Below the pieces are notes generated by a model. That model did not search any database. It was not told the DNA's origin and saw only the letters and a list, made by a program, of their open reading frames with translations. Both the position numbers and the translations under genes were made by a program. Below, in pieces: positions 17,678 through 27,182 of a DNA stretch of 64,000 bases. This DNA is from Martelella sp. NC20 (lineage in GTDB: Bacteria > Pseudomonadota > Alphaproteobacteria > Rhizobiales > Rhizobiaceae), in contig NZ_CP054861.1 of assembly GCF_013459645.1 (NCBI RefSeq), positions 1,786,001 to 1,850,000 of the forward strand. Reading direction: 5' to 3'. Position 1 is the first letter of the stretch. Each line of letters begins with the position of its first letter.

Positions 17678-19213
17678 TTACTTCGGCGCGACCAGCGTCG
17701 GCTGCAGCGCGCCGGAAAGGTTCGGCGTCACCGTCAGCGTGTCCCTGAACACGATCGGCTGGACATATTGCAGGAGCGGGATCACATAGCCCTGTTCGGC
17801 GATGTATTTGCTGACGGCCTTCCAGCCCTCGATCCGCTTGTCCTCGTCCATCTCGCCCCAGAGTGGGCCGATCATGGCGTCGAGGTCGTCGGTGTTCCAG
17901 ACCGAATGCGGCGACGGGCCGAACATCGCAAACCCGGTCGAGGTGGTCGGATCGCCGATTGCATTGCCCCAGTTGTAGAAGGCGGCGGGTGCCAACTGGT
18001 CGGCGGCGCGCAGTTCGTAATGCTTGGCGATCTCGTAGACCTCGATATCGGCCTCGATGCCGACCTTGCGCCACATGCCGACGATCGCCTGGATCATCTC
18101 GTAATCCTTGGGCTTCAGCCCGCGCGTCGTCTGGATCGTGAACTTCACCGGATTGTCGACGGAATAGCCGGATTCGGCCAGAAGCTTGACGGCGAGCTCG
18201 GGATCGTACGGCACCTTGATATCGGGATCGAAGGCCGAATATTCCGGCGCTTCCAGCGTGTCGAGCGCAACGCCGTAACCCGACAGCAGCCGGTCGATGA
18301 TCGCCTGCTTGTTGATCGCGTAATTGGCGGCAAGCCGCACATTCCTGTCGTTCATCACGTCGATATTGTTGAGGAAGATCATGCCGATGTCGGAGACCGG
18401 CTCGGCCACGCCCGAAAGACCCGGCTTGGCGATCAGGCGGTCATATTCCTCATAGGGAATTTCCAGCGTCACGTCCGAGGAGCCGGATTCGATCTCGGCG
18501 ACGCGGCTCGTGGTATCGGGCACGAATTTGAAGATCACGGTGTCGAAGGCCGGCTTGTCGCCGTAATAGCCCGGATAGGCCTTGAGCTTGAGGAACGCAT
18601 TGCCTTCGTAACCCTCGACCATATAGGGGCCGGAACCGATCGGCGCCTTCTCGAAGCCTTCCGCGCCGACCTTTTCGTAATAGGCCTTCGGCATCACATA
18701 GCCGGTCAGGAACGCCATCCACATGAACAATGTCGGCTCGAAGCGCAGCACGTCGGCGGTCACCTTGCTGCCGTCAATCGAAAAATTGCCGATCGTCGAC
18801 CAGACGAACTGGCCCGGGTTGCCGGTCTCCGGATTGGCGGCGCGCTCCAGCGACCAGACGACGTCTTCGGGCGTCAGGGCGGAGCCGTCATGCCAGGTCA
18901 CGCCCTCGCGGACATCCATCCACACCTTGGTCTTGTCCTCGTTCCAGCCCCAGTCCGTCAGAACGCCGGGCTCGAAGGAGAGGTCGGTCTTCTGGCCGAC
19001 GAACTGGCTGAAGATCGAACGGTAGATCGCCTGGATGGTCGGGTTGACGGCGGAAGCGCCGACGGTCGGGTCGAAGGACGGCAGGTTGACGTTGAATGCA
19101 ATGGTAAGCGTATCGGTCTCAGCCGCGCTGACCGGCAAGCGGCCCGCAAGGATGCCAGAGACGAATGCGGCTGCGCCAAGGCCAAGTGTCTGGCGACGGG
19201 TAAAGGTCGTCAT
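17678..19213 (-). CDS. Family 5 (oligopeptide-type) ABC solute-binding protein
   Basis: 511-residue periplasmic protein. The N terminus carries a twin-arginine-like signal (TRRQTLGLGAAAF) with cleavage near residue 30 (VSAAE). Family 5 features include IYRSIFSQFV, WDVREGVTWHDGS-like WMDVREGVTWHDGS, and PIGSGPYMVEGYE. It heads the operon with the DppBCDF-like genes and the aldolase. The ligand could be a peptide, an opine or a sugar-acid derivative; the aldolase favours a non-peptide carbon source. Confidence 0.92.
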   Translation of the reverse strand: MTTFTRRQTLGLGAAAFVSGILAGRLPVSAAETDTLTIAFNVNLPSFDPTVGASAVNPTIQAIYRSIFSQFVGQKTDLSFEPGVLTDWGWNEDKTKVWMDVREGVTWHDGSALTPEDVVWSLERAANPETGNPGQFVWSTIGNFSIDGSKVTADVLRFEPTLFMWMAFLTGYVMPKAYYEKVGAEGFEKAPIGSGPYMVEGYEGNAFLKLKAYPGYYGDKPAFDTVIFKFVPDTTSRVAEIESGSSDVTLEIPYEEYDRLIAKPGLSGVAEPVSDIGMIFLNNIDVMNDRNVRLAANYAINKQAIIDRLLSGYGVALDTLEAPEYSAFDPDIKVPYDPELAVKLLAESGYSVDNPVKFTIQTTRGLKPKDYEMIQAIVGMWRKVGIEADIEVYEIAKHYELRAADQLAPAAFYNWGNAIGDPTTSTGFAMFGPSPHSVWNTDDLDAMIGPLWGEMDEDKRIEGWKAVSKYIAEQGYVIPLLQYVQPIVFRDTLTVTPNLSGALQPTLVAPK

Positions 19214-19282
19214 GGTGATGCTCCAGTTGTTCCCCAGCCCCGTCGGATCGTTTCCGCGGGGGCATGCTTGTTGTCTGGGTCA

Positions 19283-19473
19283 ACTCTAAGAGTAAATCGG
19301 GCCGCCCGGCAAGGCAAATATTTGAGGTTTAAAGTTTTGGATGCAGATTTTTGCGACTGTGACGCTTAAATATGCAATTGCATGCCTTTTGGCGTGCAGC
19401 TTTGTCGTCTTCAGGCAATTTAGGCCTAAAACAGCTAATTCAGTTGACATTTCAAGAAAGCCAAAAATATGCT
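19283..19473 (+). promoter_or_regulatory. Divergent control region with promoter for iorA and two palindromes
   Basis: The 308-bp gap 19214-19521 separates the divergent binding-protein gene and iorA and contains no gene. A good promoter for iorA is TTGACA at 19444-19449 and TATGCT at 19468-19473, spacer 18. The perfect 12-bp palindrome ATGCAATTGCAT is at 19372-19383, and ACTCTAAGAGT (5-bp arms) is at 19283-19293 on the binding-protein side. Both are plausible operators; the proteins binding them are unknown. Confidence 0.55.
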
Positions 19474-19521
19474 AATGCATGTTAATTCGAATTTCCGGGC
19501 AACGGAAAAGGGGAAGTCGAG

Positions 19522-21675
19522 ATGGCTGAGCGGTCATTCGCGCGTGAGGTCGAGGACCTGAAACTGGGTGAGGGCGACACCTTCCGGGGTGAGGGTATTC
19601 TGGCCATCACCAAGGCGCTGCTGCAATCCGGCGTCTCCTATGTCGGCGGCTATCAGGGCTCGCCGATTTCGCATTTGATGGATGTGCTCGCCGACGCCAG
19701 GGACGTGATGGCCGATCTCGGCGTTCACTTCGAATCCTCGGCCTCGGAGGCGGCGGCCGCCGCCATGCTGTCGGCCTCGGTGATGTATCCTGTGCGCGGC
19801 GCGGTGACGTGGAAATCGACCGCCGGCACCAATGTCGCCTCCGATGCGCTCTCCAATCTCTCCTCCGGCGGGGTCACCGGCGGCGCGCTCATCATCATCG
19901 GCGAGGATTTCGGCGAGGGCTCCTCGATCATGCAGGAGCGCAGCCACGCCTTCGCGATGAAATCGCAGATGTGGCTTCTGACGCCGCGCCCCAACCTGCC
20001 CGCAATCGTCGATGCGGTCGAAAAGGGCTTCGAGCTGTCGGAGGCCTCCAATACGCCGGTCATGCTGCAGGTCGGCATCCGCTCCTGCCATGTCCACGGC
20101 CAGTTCGCCGCCAGGGACAACAAGCGCCCGGCCTTTACGCTGCGCGAGGCGCTGGAAAACCCCAGGCGCGATGTCAGCCGCATCGTCCTGCCGCCCGCAA
20201 GCTTCCAGCACGAGAAGGAAAAGCTGGAACAGCGCTGGCCGGCGGCTGTCGAATTCGTCAAAGAAAACAAACTCAACGAATATTTCGGCCCGGAAGAGGG
20301 CGATGTCGGCATCATCATGCAGGGCGGGCTTTACAACAGCGCCATGCGCGCTTTGCAACAGCTCGGCCTTGCCGATGTCTACGGCAATTCTCGGGTGCCG
20401 ATCTATTGCATGAATGTCGCCTATCCGATGATCGACGAGGAGGTCGTCGCTTTCGCCGCCGGCAAGAAGGCGGTGATCATGCTGGAGGAGGGCGCGCCGG
20501 AATATATCGAGCAGGCGCTGCACACCCTGATGCGCCGCCGCGATCTCCAGACCAGGGTCTCCGGCAAGGATATCCTGCCGCGCGGCGGCGAATATACCAC
20601 CCCGGTTCTGGTGAACGGGCTGACCGCGTTCTTCGAGGCCAATGCGCCGCAGATCCTCGGCAATCGTCCGCCGGTGCCGGATGCCGGTCCCGTGCTTGCC
20701 GATCCCAAGGTCAAGGCGCTGGCCGAGGTCGTGCCGCCGCGCCCGGCGGGGTTCTGCACCGGTTGTCCGGAGCGGCCGATCTTCGCGGCGATGAAACTGG
20801 TGGAAAAGGAGCTCGGCGAACATCACGTCTCCGCCGATATCGGCTGCCACCTGTTTTCGATCCTGCCGCCGTTCAATATCGGCGGCACCACCATGGGATA
20901 TGGTCTCGGTCCGGCCTCGGCCTCGGCCTTCAATGTCGATGCCGACAAGCGGTCGATCTCGGTGATGGGCGATGGCGGGTTCTGGCACAACGGGCTTGCC
21001 ACCTCCGTCGGCAATGCCGTGTTCAACAAGCAGGACGGCGTCATCCTGGTGGTCGACAACTACTATTCGGCGGCCACCGGCGGGCAGGACATTCTCTCGT
21101 CCCGCGCCGATAATGCGCGGCGCAAGACCAACAATTCGATCGTCGACGCGGTCAAGGGCGTCGGCGCGAAATGGGTGCGCCAGATCGACCGCACCTATGA
21201 TGTCGCCAGGATGCGCGACACGCTGCGCGAGGCGCTGACGACGGAGGAAAAAGGCCCGAAGATCATCGTCGCCTCGTCCGAATGCATGCTGAACAAGCAG
21301 CGCCGGGTGAAGCCGCAATTCGCCAAGGCGGTGAAGGACGGCAAGCGCATGGTCAGGGAACGCTTCGGCGTCGACGAGGATGTCTGCACCGGCGATCACG
21401 CCTGCATCCGGCTTTCGGGCTGTCCGTCGCTCTCGGTCAAGCACACCGATGACCCGCTGAAGGACGATCCGGTGGCCGCGATCGACAATTCCTGCGTCGG
21501 CTGCGGCAATTGCGGCGAGGTCTCGGAGGCGGCTGTTCTCTGTCCCTCCTTCTACCGCGCCGATGTCATCCATAACCCGACCGGCTGGGACCGCTTCCTG
21601 TACCGCGCCCGCATAGCCGTGATCGGCTGGCTTCAGAGCCGCCGTCAGGCCCGCCGTATCGTTTTTGCCGAGTAG
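19522..21675 (+). CDS. iorA: Indolepyruvate ferredoxin oxidoreductase, alpha subunit
   Basis: 717-residue thiamine-diphosphate enzyme subunit of the 2-oxoacid:ferredoxin oxidoreductase family, which oxidatively decarboxylates aryl-pyruvates from aromatic amino acids to aryl-acetyl-CoA. In order: pyrimidine-binding domain with GGYQGSPISHLMD near the N terminus; TPP-binding domain with GDGGFWHNGLATSVGNAVF; and a C-terminal ferredoxin-like region with cysteine groups CTGDHACIRLSGC and CVGCGNCG. Start at 19522 after a GGGGAAG site. It lies 4 bp before iorB and has its own promoter. Confidence 0.93.
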   Translation: MAERSFAREVEDLKLGEGDTFRGEGILAITKALLQSGVSYVGGYQGSPISHLMDVLADARDVMADLGVHFESSASEAAAAAMLSASVMYPVRGAVTWKSTAGTNVASDALSNLSSGGVTGGALIIIGEDFGEGSSIMQERSHAFAMKSQMWLLTPRPNLPAIVDAVEKGFELSEASNTPVMLQVGIRSCHVHGQFAARDNKRPAFTLREALENPRRDVSRIVLPPASFQHEKEKLEQRWPAAVEFVKENKLNEYFGPEEGDVGIIMQGGLYNSAMRALQQLGLADVYGNSRVPIYCMNVAYPMIDEEVVAFAAGKKAVIMLEEGAPEYIEQALHTLMRRRDLQTRVSGKDILPRGGEYTTPVLVNGLTAFFEANAPQILGNRPPVPDAGPVLADPKVKALAEVVPPRPAGFCTGCPERPIFAAMKLVEKELGEHHVSADIGCHLFSILPPFNIGGTTMGYGLGPASASAFNVDADKRSISVMGDGGFWHNGLATSVGNAVFNKQDGVILVVDNYYSAATGGQDILSSRADNARRKTNNSIVDAVKGVGAKWVRQIDRTYDVARMRDTLREALTTEEKGPKIIVASSECMLNKQRRVKPQFAKAVKDGKRMVRERFGVDEDVCTGDHACIRLSGCPSLSVKHTDDPLKDDPVAAIDNSCVGCGNCGEVSEAAVLCPSFYRADVIHNPTGWDRFLYRARIAVIGWLQSRRQARRIVFAE

Positions 21676-21679
21676 GACC

Positions 21680-23215
21680 ATGATGACCACCGCGCCGCTT
21701 TCCGCCGACAAGCCGTTTTCGATCGCCATCCTCGCCATGGGCGGGCAGGGCGGCGGCGTGCTCGCCGACTGGATCGTGCATCTGGCCGAAAGCCAGGGCT
21801 GGGTCGCCCAGACCTCATCCGTGCCGGGCGTCGCCCAGCGCACCGGAGCGACGATCTATTATCTGGAACTGATCCCGGCGCGCGAAGGGGAAAGCCCGAT
21901 CCTGTCGCTGATGCCGACGCCCGGCGATGTCGATGTCGTGATCGCCGCCGAGCTGATGGAAGCCGGCCGCTCGGTGATGCGCGGTCTGGTGACGCCGGAC
22001 AAGACGCTGCTGATCGCGTCCACCCATCGCTCCTTTGCCGTCGGCGAGAAGGAGAAGCCGGGCGATGGCATCGGCAATCCCGAAACCGTGGTTGACGCCA
22101 CCGATTTCGCCGCCCGCAAGACCATCGCCTTCGACATGGATACGCTGGCGGTGAAAAACGGCAGCGTCATCTCCTCCTCGATGTTCGGCGCATTCGCCGC
22201 CTCGAAGGCGCTGCCGTTCGCGAAGGAGGTCTATGAGGAAACCATCAGGGCCGGCGGGCGCGGCGTTGCCGCCAGCCTCAAGGCGTTCGAGGCCGCCTAT
22301 GCCCGCGCGCTCCAGGGCGAAAATGACAGGGTTTCGGCGACGCCGGCAAAGCGGCTCGACGCCCTGCCTGAAACGGCGGGTCACGCGAAGCTGGACGGGC
22401 TTTTGAACCGCATCCGCACCGAATTTCCCGAGGTCGCCCATGCCATGCTCTATGCCGGCGTGAAGAAGCTCACCGATTTTCAGGACCCGGCCTATGCCGA
22501 TGAATATCTGAGCCGGATGGCCGCGCTTGTTGCCGCCGACCGCGCAAATGGCGGCGAGGCGAAGGGCTTTGCGTTCACCGTCGCGGCTGCCAAATATCTT
22601 GCCGTCGCCATGGCCTATGACGATGTCGTGCGGGTCGCAGACCTGAAGGCGCGCGGCTCCCGTTTCGAGCGCGTCCATAACGAGGTCGGCGTCAAGGACG
22701 GCCAGATCCTCTACATGACGGAATATATGCATCCGCGCATGGACGAGGTCTGCGGCACATTGCCGAAGGGGCTCGGGCTCTGGATCGAGGCGCGGCCGAA
22801 GCTGTTCGCCTTTCTCGACCGGCGGGTCAACAAGGGCAGGCGGGTGAAGACCAACACGCTGTTCTGGTTCTCCTCGCTTTATCTTCTCTCCGCCATGCGC
22901 CGCATCCGTCGCGGCAGCCTGCGCCATTTTCGCGAAGTCCAGCACCGCGAGGCCTGGCTTGAAACCGCACTTGCCGTGCTGCCGGTCAATTACGATCTTG
23001 CCGCGGAAGTGATCGCGACCCGGCGGCTGGTCAAGGGCTATTCGGATACCCATGTCCGCGGGCTTTCGAAATTCGACCGGGTGCTTTCCGCCGTGCCGAT
23101 GCTGCAACCCCGCGAGGACGGCGCCGACTGGCTCCGACGCCTGCGCCAGGCCGCCCTTCTCGACGAGACCGGTATTGCGCTGGACGGCGCATTGAAGACG
23201 GTGGCGACGCTGTAA
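21680..23215 (+). CDS. iorB: Indolepyruvate ferredoxin oxidoreductase, extended beta subunit
   Basis: 511 residues. The first roughly 200 are the gamma/beta domain of 2-oxoacid:ferredoxin oxidoreductases (AILAMGGQGGGVLADWIVHL, then SVPGVAQRTGATIYY). The remaining 300, beginning near the QGENDRV segment, are an added alpha-helical, Arg-rich domain found in the longer alphaproteobacterial IorB proteins and absent from the short archaeal subunit. The start at 21680 has TAGGA; an in-frame ATG 15 bases earlier overlaps iorA. It forms the enzyme with IorA. Confidence 0.9.
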   Translation: MMTTAPLSADKPFSIAILAMGGQGGGVLADWIVHLAESQGWVAQTSSVPGVAQRTGATIYYLELIPAREGESPILSLMPTPGDVDVVIAAELMEAGRSVMRGLVTPDKTLLIASTHRSFAVGEKEKPGDGIGNPETVVDATDFAARKTIAFDMDTLAVKNGSVISSSMFGAFAASKALPFAKEVYEETIRAGGRGVAASLKAFEAAYARALQGENDRVSATPAKRLDALPETAGHAKLDGLLNRIRTEFPEVAHAMLYAGVKKLTDFQDPAYADEYLSRMAALVAADRANGGEAKGFAFTVAAAKYLAVAMAYDDVVRVADLKARGSRFERVHNEVGVKDGQILYMTEYMHPRMDEVCGTLPKGLGLWIEARPKLFAFLDRRVNKGRRVKTNTLFWFSSLYLLSAMRRIRRGSLRHFREVQHREAWLETALAVLPVNYDLAAEVIATRRLVKGYSDTHVRGLSKFDRVLSAVPMLQPREDGADWLRRLRQAALLDETGIALDGALKTVATL

Positions 23216-23240
23216 GGGCTGCCATCATTACGACATGCTC

Positions 23241-23265
23241 GGGGCGCCCATGTGCGCCCCTTTGC
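23241..23265 (+). terminator. Probable terminator after iorB
   Basis: GGGGCGC and GCGCCCC form a 7-bp GC stem with a 6-base loop, followed by TTT, 26 bp after the iorB stop and in the gap between convergent genes. The T-run is short, so termination may be only partial. Confidence 0.55.
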
Positions 23266-23278
23266 TTCGTGTTGTCCT

Positions 23279-24301
23279 CTACAACAAAACCCGTTCACCG
23301 GATTTCGCGCTCGCAATCACCGCTTCCAGCAGGGCTGCGGTGTCGATCATCTCGGCGGTGGTGATCGGGTATGCGGCCCCGCCGCGGATGGCGCGGGCGA
23401 AGGCGATGATGTTGTCGCGCACCGGTTCGGCGGGGGCGATTTCCTTGACAGCGATCTTGCTGCCTGTCGAAGCGCTGGTGACGATCCAGCCGTCGGGGGC
23501 CTCGACATGGGCCTTGTCGCGGATATCGACCCAGCCGGCGGAGCCGAACAGCGAGCAGCGCGACACGAACGGCATAGCGAGATTGGCCGAGATCGTGGCC
23601 GTGCCGCCGCCTTCAAAGCAGATGAAGGTCGCGATGGTATCGCCCTGCGGCAGCGACGAGGCGAGCGTTTCGCACGAGGCGACCACGCTTTTGGCCGGAC
23701 CCATCAGCCGAACGGCAAGGTCGAGAAGGTGTATGCCGGTCGCGGTCATGCCGGCGGCCGGCGCATCTTCCGCCCCGAGCCGCCAGTTGGTCGGGTCGAG
23801 GTCCAGGAACTTGTCGTGACTGAAGGTCGCGTCGAACTGCATCAGCCGGCCCATATCGCCGGCATCGGCCGCCTTGATCATCGCGGCAATCGGCGGTTCG
23901 TAGCGGCGCTCATGGCCGGTCGCCAGTATCAGCCCCGCCGCCTCGACGGCGCTGACGGCGGCTTCCGCGCCGGCACGGGTCATGGCCAGCGGCTTTTCGC
24001 AGAACACATGCTTGCCGGCGGCAGCCGTCGCGGCGATCTGGCGCGCATGCAGCTTGTGGGGGGTGACCAGCAGCACGGCTTCGACGTCCGGATCGGCAAG
24101 CGCGGTTTCAAGATCGGCGCTTACCGGCACATTATGGGCGGCGGCAAAGGCGCTGGCGATCTCGCTGTTCGGCTCGACGGCGCGGACAATGGCGACGTCC
24201 TCGGGGGCGGCCTTCAGCACGGCGGCGATTTTCTGGCCCCACCAGCCAAGGCCGACAAGCGCGACGCGGACTGGGGCGGCAACGCGGACCGGGGCGCTCA
24301 T
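23279..24301 (-). CDS. Gfo/Idh/MocA-family NAD(P)-dependent oxidoreductase
   Basis: 340-residue dehydrogenase. The N-terminal Rossmann fold has VALVGLGWWGQ at 13-23, and the family's EKPLAM motif is near residue 100. The C-terminal alpha/beta domain has DPTNWRLG, then GMTATGIHLLDLAVRLMGP with the catalytic-position histidine. The family oxidises or reduces sugars, inositols and related carbonyls; the substrate here is unknown. It is the last gene of the amidohydrolase operon and overlaps the YciI-like gene by 4 bp. Confidence 0.9.
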   Translation of the reverse strand: MSAPVRVAAPVRVALVGLGWWGQKIAAVLKAAPEDVAIVRAVEPNSEIASAFAAAHNVPVSADLETALADPDVEAVLLVTPHKLHARQIAATAAAGKHVFCEKPLAMTRAGAEAAVSAVEAAGLILATGHERRYEPPIAAMIKAADAGDMGRLMQFDATFSHDKFLDLDPTNWRLGAEDAPAAGMTATGIHLLDLAVRLMGPAKSVVASCETLASSLPQGDTIATFICFEGGGTATISANLAMPFVSRCSLFGSAGWVDIRDKAHVEAPDGWIVTSASTGSKIAVKEIAPAEPVRDNIIAFARAIRGGAAYPITTAEMIDTAALLEAVIASAKSGERVLL

Positions 24302-24585
24302 GAGCGGTTGTCCACGCGCTTGCTGAACGGGCGGATCGAGACCTTTTCCCAGATGCCGGCGGCATAAAAGGGGTCGTTTTCATGAAATTTCATGACCGCG
24401 TCGATGCTGTCGGCCTCCACCAGAAAGCAGGAGCCAATCATGGTTTCCTCGTCATCGGCCAGAAGCGGACCCGAGATCAGCGTCTTGATCGGGTTTGTGG
24501 CGAGATAGGCCTTGTGGTCCTCGTAATGGTCCAGCCGTTTCTGGACGTTGCCCTCGTAATCGAGGCAATGGACGATATAGTGCAT
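24298..24585 (-). CDS. YciI-family protein
   Basis: 95-residue small alpha/beta-barrel (dimeric ferredoxin-like) protein. The N-terminal HYIVHCLDYEG strand, DHYEDHKAYLA (the conserved His/Asp region) and the GSCFLVEADSIDAVMKF segment are typical of YciI. Chlorinated-aromatic YciI relatives are lyases or dehalogenases, but most have no known reaction. The ATG at 24585 is used; the upstream TTG overlaps the preceding stop. Encoded between the GTPase and the oxidoreductase. Confidence 0.87.
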   Translation of the reverse strand: MHYIVHCLDYEGNVQKRLDHYEDHKAYLATNPIKTLISGPLLADDEETMIGSCFLVEADSIDAVMKFHENDPFYAAGIWEKVSIRPFSKRVDNRS

Positions 24586-24590
24586 GAAAA

Positions 24591-25565
24591 TCAATCCCTT
24601 TCATGGATTTGCGCCGCGCCGAGACGGGCGGCGAAGGCTTCGATGGCGGGGGCAGCGGGCGCGCGGGCGATGATCACGATCCGGCTTATGCCGCCGCCCG
24701 CTTCCGGGGCAAGCCGGACCGGCCGGTAGATCTGGTCGCGCACCATCTGGATGGCGAGCGGGCGCGGGTCGTCGCGATCGGCGACGATCCCCTTCAGCCG
24801 CAGCAGCGCTGTTCCTGCCGCCCGGCTCATGCGCGCGATCTGCTCGGAGAGCGCCGTCCATCGCAGCGGCGCAAATTCGATCACCCAGGACCGGATCGCG
24901 TCCTCATCATGGACATGGATGGTTCCGATGGCGCGCAGCCAGCGGTTCGGCTGGATTGCGCCGGTCCGGCTGTCGATCAGCCCGGCATTGAACAAGTCGT
25001 CGGCCGGGGGCAGCGCCGCCGCATCGAAAAGCGGCGCGGTCGAGTTCATTCCGGCAAGCCTGCGGCGAAGCTGGTCGGCAACGGCGGAAGAGACCAGATC
25101 GGTCTTGGTCAGCACGATCCGGTCGGCCGAGGCGAGATGTTCCGGGCGCGCATCATCCGGCGCGGTTGCATCGACCACCGCCACCGCCGCATCGAGACGC
25201 ACCAGCGCGCGCAGCGCATGATCGGCGCCGATGCGGGCGATCACGGCGGACAGATCGGCGACGCCGGAGGTCTCGACCAGAATTCGCCGCAGCGGCGCAT
25301 CTGCCGCAGCGATCATCTTGCGAACCGCCTCCGACAGATCGTTTCCCGGACGGCAGCAGACGCAGCCGTTTTGCAGCAACGCCACGCTTGTCTTCGGCGC
25401 TGCGGCGGAGATCAGCAGATCGTCGACGCCGAAGGCGCCGAACTCGTTCACCACCACGCCGGTTTGCGCGATGTCGGGCCGCGAAAGCAGGCCGGCGATC
25501 AGCGTCGTCTTGCCGGCGCCAAGCCCGCCGCCGATCACGGAAAGCGCGGGACGGTCACGCGCCAT
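24591..25565 (-). CDS. COG0523 (CobW/ZigA-type) GTPase, putative metallochaperone
   Basis: 324-residue G3E P-loop GTPase: Walker A GGGLGAGKTT (12-21), the metal-binding CxCC motif at 68-71 (GCVCCRPG), the LVETSGVADLS switch region and the TKTD guanine-specificity motif. The C-terminal CobW_C domain starts near residue 210 (LRAIGTIHVHDED). COG0523 proteins deliver zinc, cobalt or iron to client enzymes. It starts 3 bp after the amidohydrolase gene; that metal-dependent hydrolase is the obvious client (inference). No Zur-like box was seen upstream. Confidence 0.9.
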   Translation of the reverse strand: MARDRPALSVIGGGLGAGKTTLIAGLLSRPDIAQTGVVVNEFGAFGVDDLLISAAAPKTSVALLQNGCVCCRPGNDLSEAVRKMIAAADAPLRRILVETSGVADLSAVIARIGADHALRALVRLDAAVAVVDATAPDDARPEHLASADRIVLTKTDLVSSAVADQLRRRLAGMNSTAPLFDAAALPPADDLFNAGLIDSRTGAIQPNRWLRAIGTIHVHDEDAIRSWVIEFAPLRWTALSEQIARMSRAAGTALLRLKGIVADRDDPRPLAIQMVRDQIYRPVRLAPEAGGGISRIVIIARAPAAPAIEAFAARLGAAQIHERD

Positions 25566-25568
25566 CGC

Positions 25569-26957
25569 CTAGAACTCGCTGTCGGCGGCGGCCTCGAACG
25601 GGCGCGGCAGCCAGGAGCCGTCGGCGGGAACGCCGGCGCGTTCGAACAGCCCATCGCGGGCCGCTTCCACGCGGGTCTTGAAGCCAGCATGGTCGAAATC
25701 GACCAGCCTGAAATCGCGCTTGCGCACCGTGCCGCCGACAATCACGGTTTCGACATTGCCGGCATGGGCGGCCTCGACCACGATGCCATAGGCGTTGTTC
25801 ATCGGCATGGTGTTGAGCGACATGCAGTTGACCAGCACGATATCGGCTTCCTTGCCGACGGTCAGCGAGCCGGTCCTGTCGCCAAGCCCGCAGGCGATCG
25901 CGCCCTGAAGGGTTGCGAATTCAAGCACGTCGGTCGCCATCAGCGGCAGCGGGTCGACGATCACCTTGTCGATCAGCGCCTGATTGTTGACCACCGCCCG
26001 CGTGCTGGAAAGCAGCGCCCGCATTGCCGAGAACATGTCGTCGGGCACGGTGGTCACCACGTCGATCGAGATCGACGGGCGCACGCCGACGCCGAGCAGG
26101 GAAAGGGTCGCCGGAAAACCGTGGCCCATGTGAAGTTCGAGCTCGGGCGAGATCGAGGCGGTGCCGCCGGTATCGCCGATGACCCGGAAATCCTCGTCAT
26201 GCAGCGCGTTGCAGTGCACATAGGTGATATCGGGTCCGGCAAGGCCCTCGCCATGGAGCTCGACCACCGGCTTGTTCATGCCCCAGAGCCCGTCGCCCAT
26301 ATGGACGCTGATCCTGAGGCCGAGCTCGCGCGCCTTGATGAAATCCTCGCGGGTCACGCGCATGGTGGCGAACTGGTTGCCCCGGGCGGCAAAGCCCATG
26401 GTGACGAGCTGGTCGTCGGAGGCGAAATATTCGCGCCTGACGCGGGCGACGTCGGCAAAGTCGGTCGGCTTGTCGCTGACCGGCACCCATTCGGCGTTTG
26501 AATTGCCGTAGCCGAACACCGCGCGCATGCCGGCGGCTTTCAGACCCTCGACCGCGGCGGAGGCATGATCCGGCGTGTTGTTGTTGTGCGACCAGTCGTA
26601 AAGCGTGGTGATGCCGGCATCGAGTGCGGCGATCGCGCCGAGATGATTGCCGATCTTCATATCGTCGGGCGTGTAGAGATCGCCCATCACGCCGCGCACG
26701 CCGGCGAAATACTGCGCCAGCGTCCAGTCGGCGCCGGTCGCGCGCAAAAGCGCCTGCCAGGTGTGGCGGTGGGTATCGACGAAGCCCGGAATGGCGATCC
26801 GGCCCTCGCCGTCGATCACCTCGGCGTCGCCGGCGTCGAGATCGGAGCCGATTGCGGCGATCTTCGAACCTTCGATCAGAATATCGCCGCGCGGCACCAC
26901 GCCGATTTCGGGATCGATCGAGATGATGTGCGCGTTCCTGATGACCTTGCGTGACAT
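25569..26957 (-). CDS. Amidohydrolase-family metal-dependent deaminase/hydrolase (SsnA/AtzB/TrzN-like)
   Basis: 462-residue amidohydrolase. HxH metal ligands are at residues 63-65 (GFVDTHRHTWQALL). Further ligand histidines lie in SVHMGDGLWG and YVHCNALHDEDF, and the late aspartate region is GVRPSISIDVVTTVPDDMF. Relatives act on aminated ring compounds (8-oxoguanine, cytosine, s-triazines), so a deaminase of a cyclic nitrogen compound is most likely. The ATG at 26957 follows GGAGGAGG; longer extensions lack a site. First gene of a four-gene operon with the GTPase, YciI and Gfo oxidoreductase. Confidence 0.9.
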   Translation of the reverse strand: MSRKVIRNAHIISIDPEIGVVPRGDILIEGSKIAAIGSDLDAGDAEVIDGEGRIAIPGFVDTHRHTWQALLRATGADWTLAQYFAGVRGVMGDLYTPDDMKIGNHLGAIAALDAGITTLYDWSHNNNTPDHASAAVEGLKAAGMRAVFGYGNSNAEWVPVSDKPTDFADVARVRREYFASDDQLVTMGFAARGNQFATMRVTREDFIKARELGLRISVHMGDGLWGMNKPVVELHGEGLAGPDITYVHCNALHDEDFRVIGDTGGTASISPELELHMGHGFPATLSLLGVGVRPSISIDVVTTVPDDMFSAMRALLSSTRAVVNNQALIDKVIVDPLPLMATDVLEFATLQGAIACGLGDRTGSLTVGKEADIVLVNCMSLNTMPMNNAYGIVVEAAHAGNVETVIVGGTVRKRDFRLVDFDHAGFKTRVEAARDGLFERAGVPADGSWLPRPFEAAADSEF

Positions 26958-27115
26958 GCGGGCCTCCTCCATAGCCGAATTGTTCTTCATGGCCGGCAGC
27001 GTGACGGTCCTCCCCGCCAACGCCAGCCTTGCTCACCCCATCAATGGCCGGTCCGGACGCGATACTGCCCGAAAAAATTACCGAAATGAAAATAAGCGGC
27101 CGGTATGGCCTGCCC

Positions 27116-27145
27116 GAAAACGCAAAAGCCGCCGGGATGGCGGCT
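27116..27145 (-). terminator. Rho-independent terminator of the membrane-protein gene
   Basis: On the minus strand AGCCGCC and GGCGGCT form a 7-bp stem with a 5-base loop, followed by TTTTGCGTTTT. It lies 38 bp beyond the stop codon of the gene at 27183-28436. Confidence 0.75.
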
Positions 27146-27182
27146 CAGGCTGTTGAATGGGCATGTCGGAAAACCGGAAGGC

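Noticed and set aside
19534..21843. Long open frame antisense to iorA
   Set aside because: IorA is complete with thiamine-diphosphate and iron-sulfur motifs on the plus strand; the reverse frame has no support.
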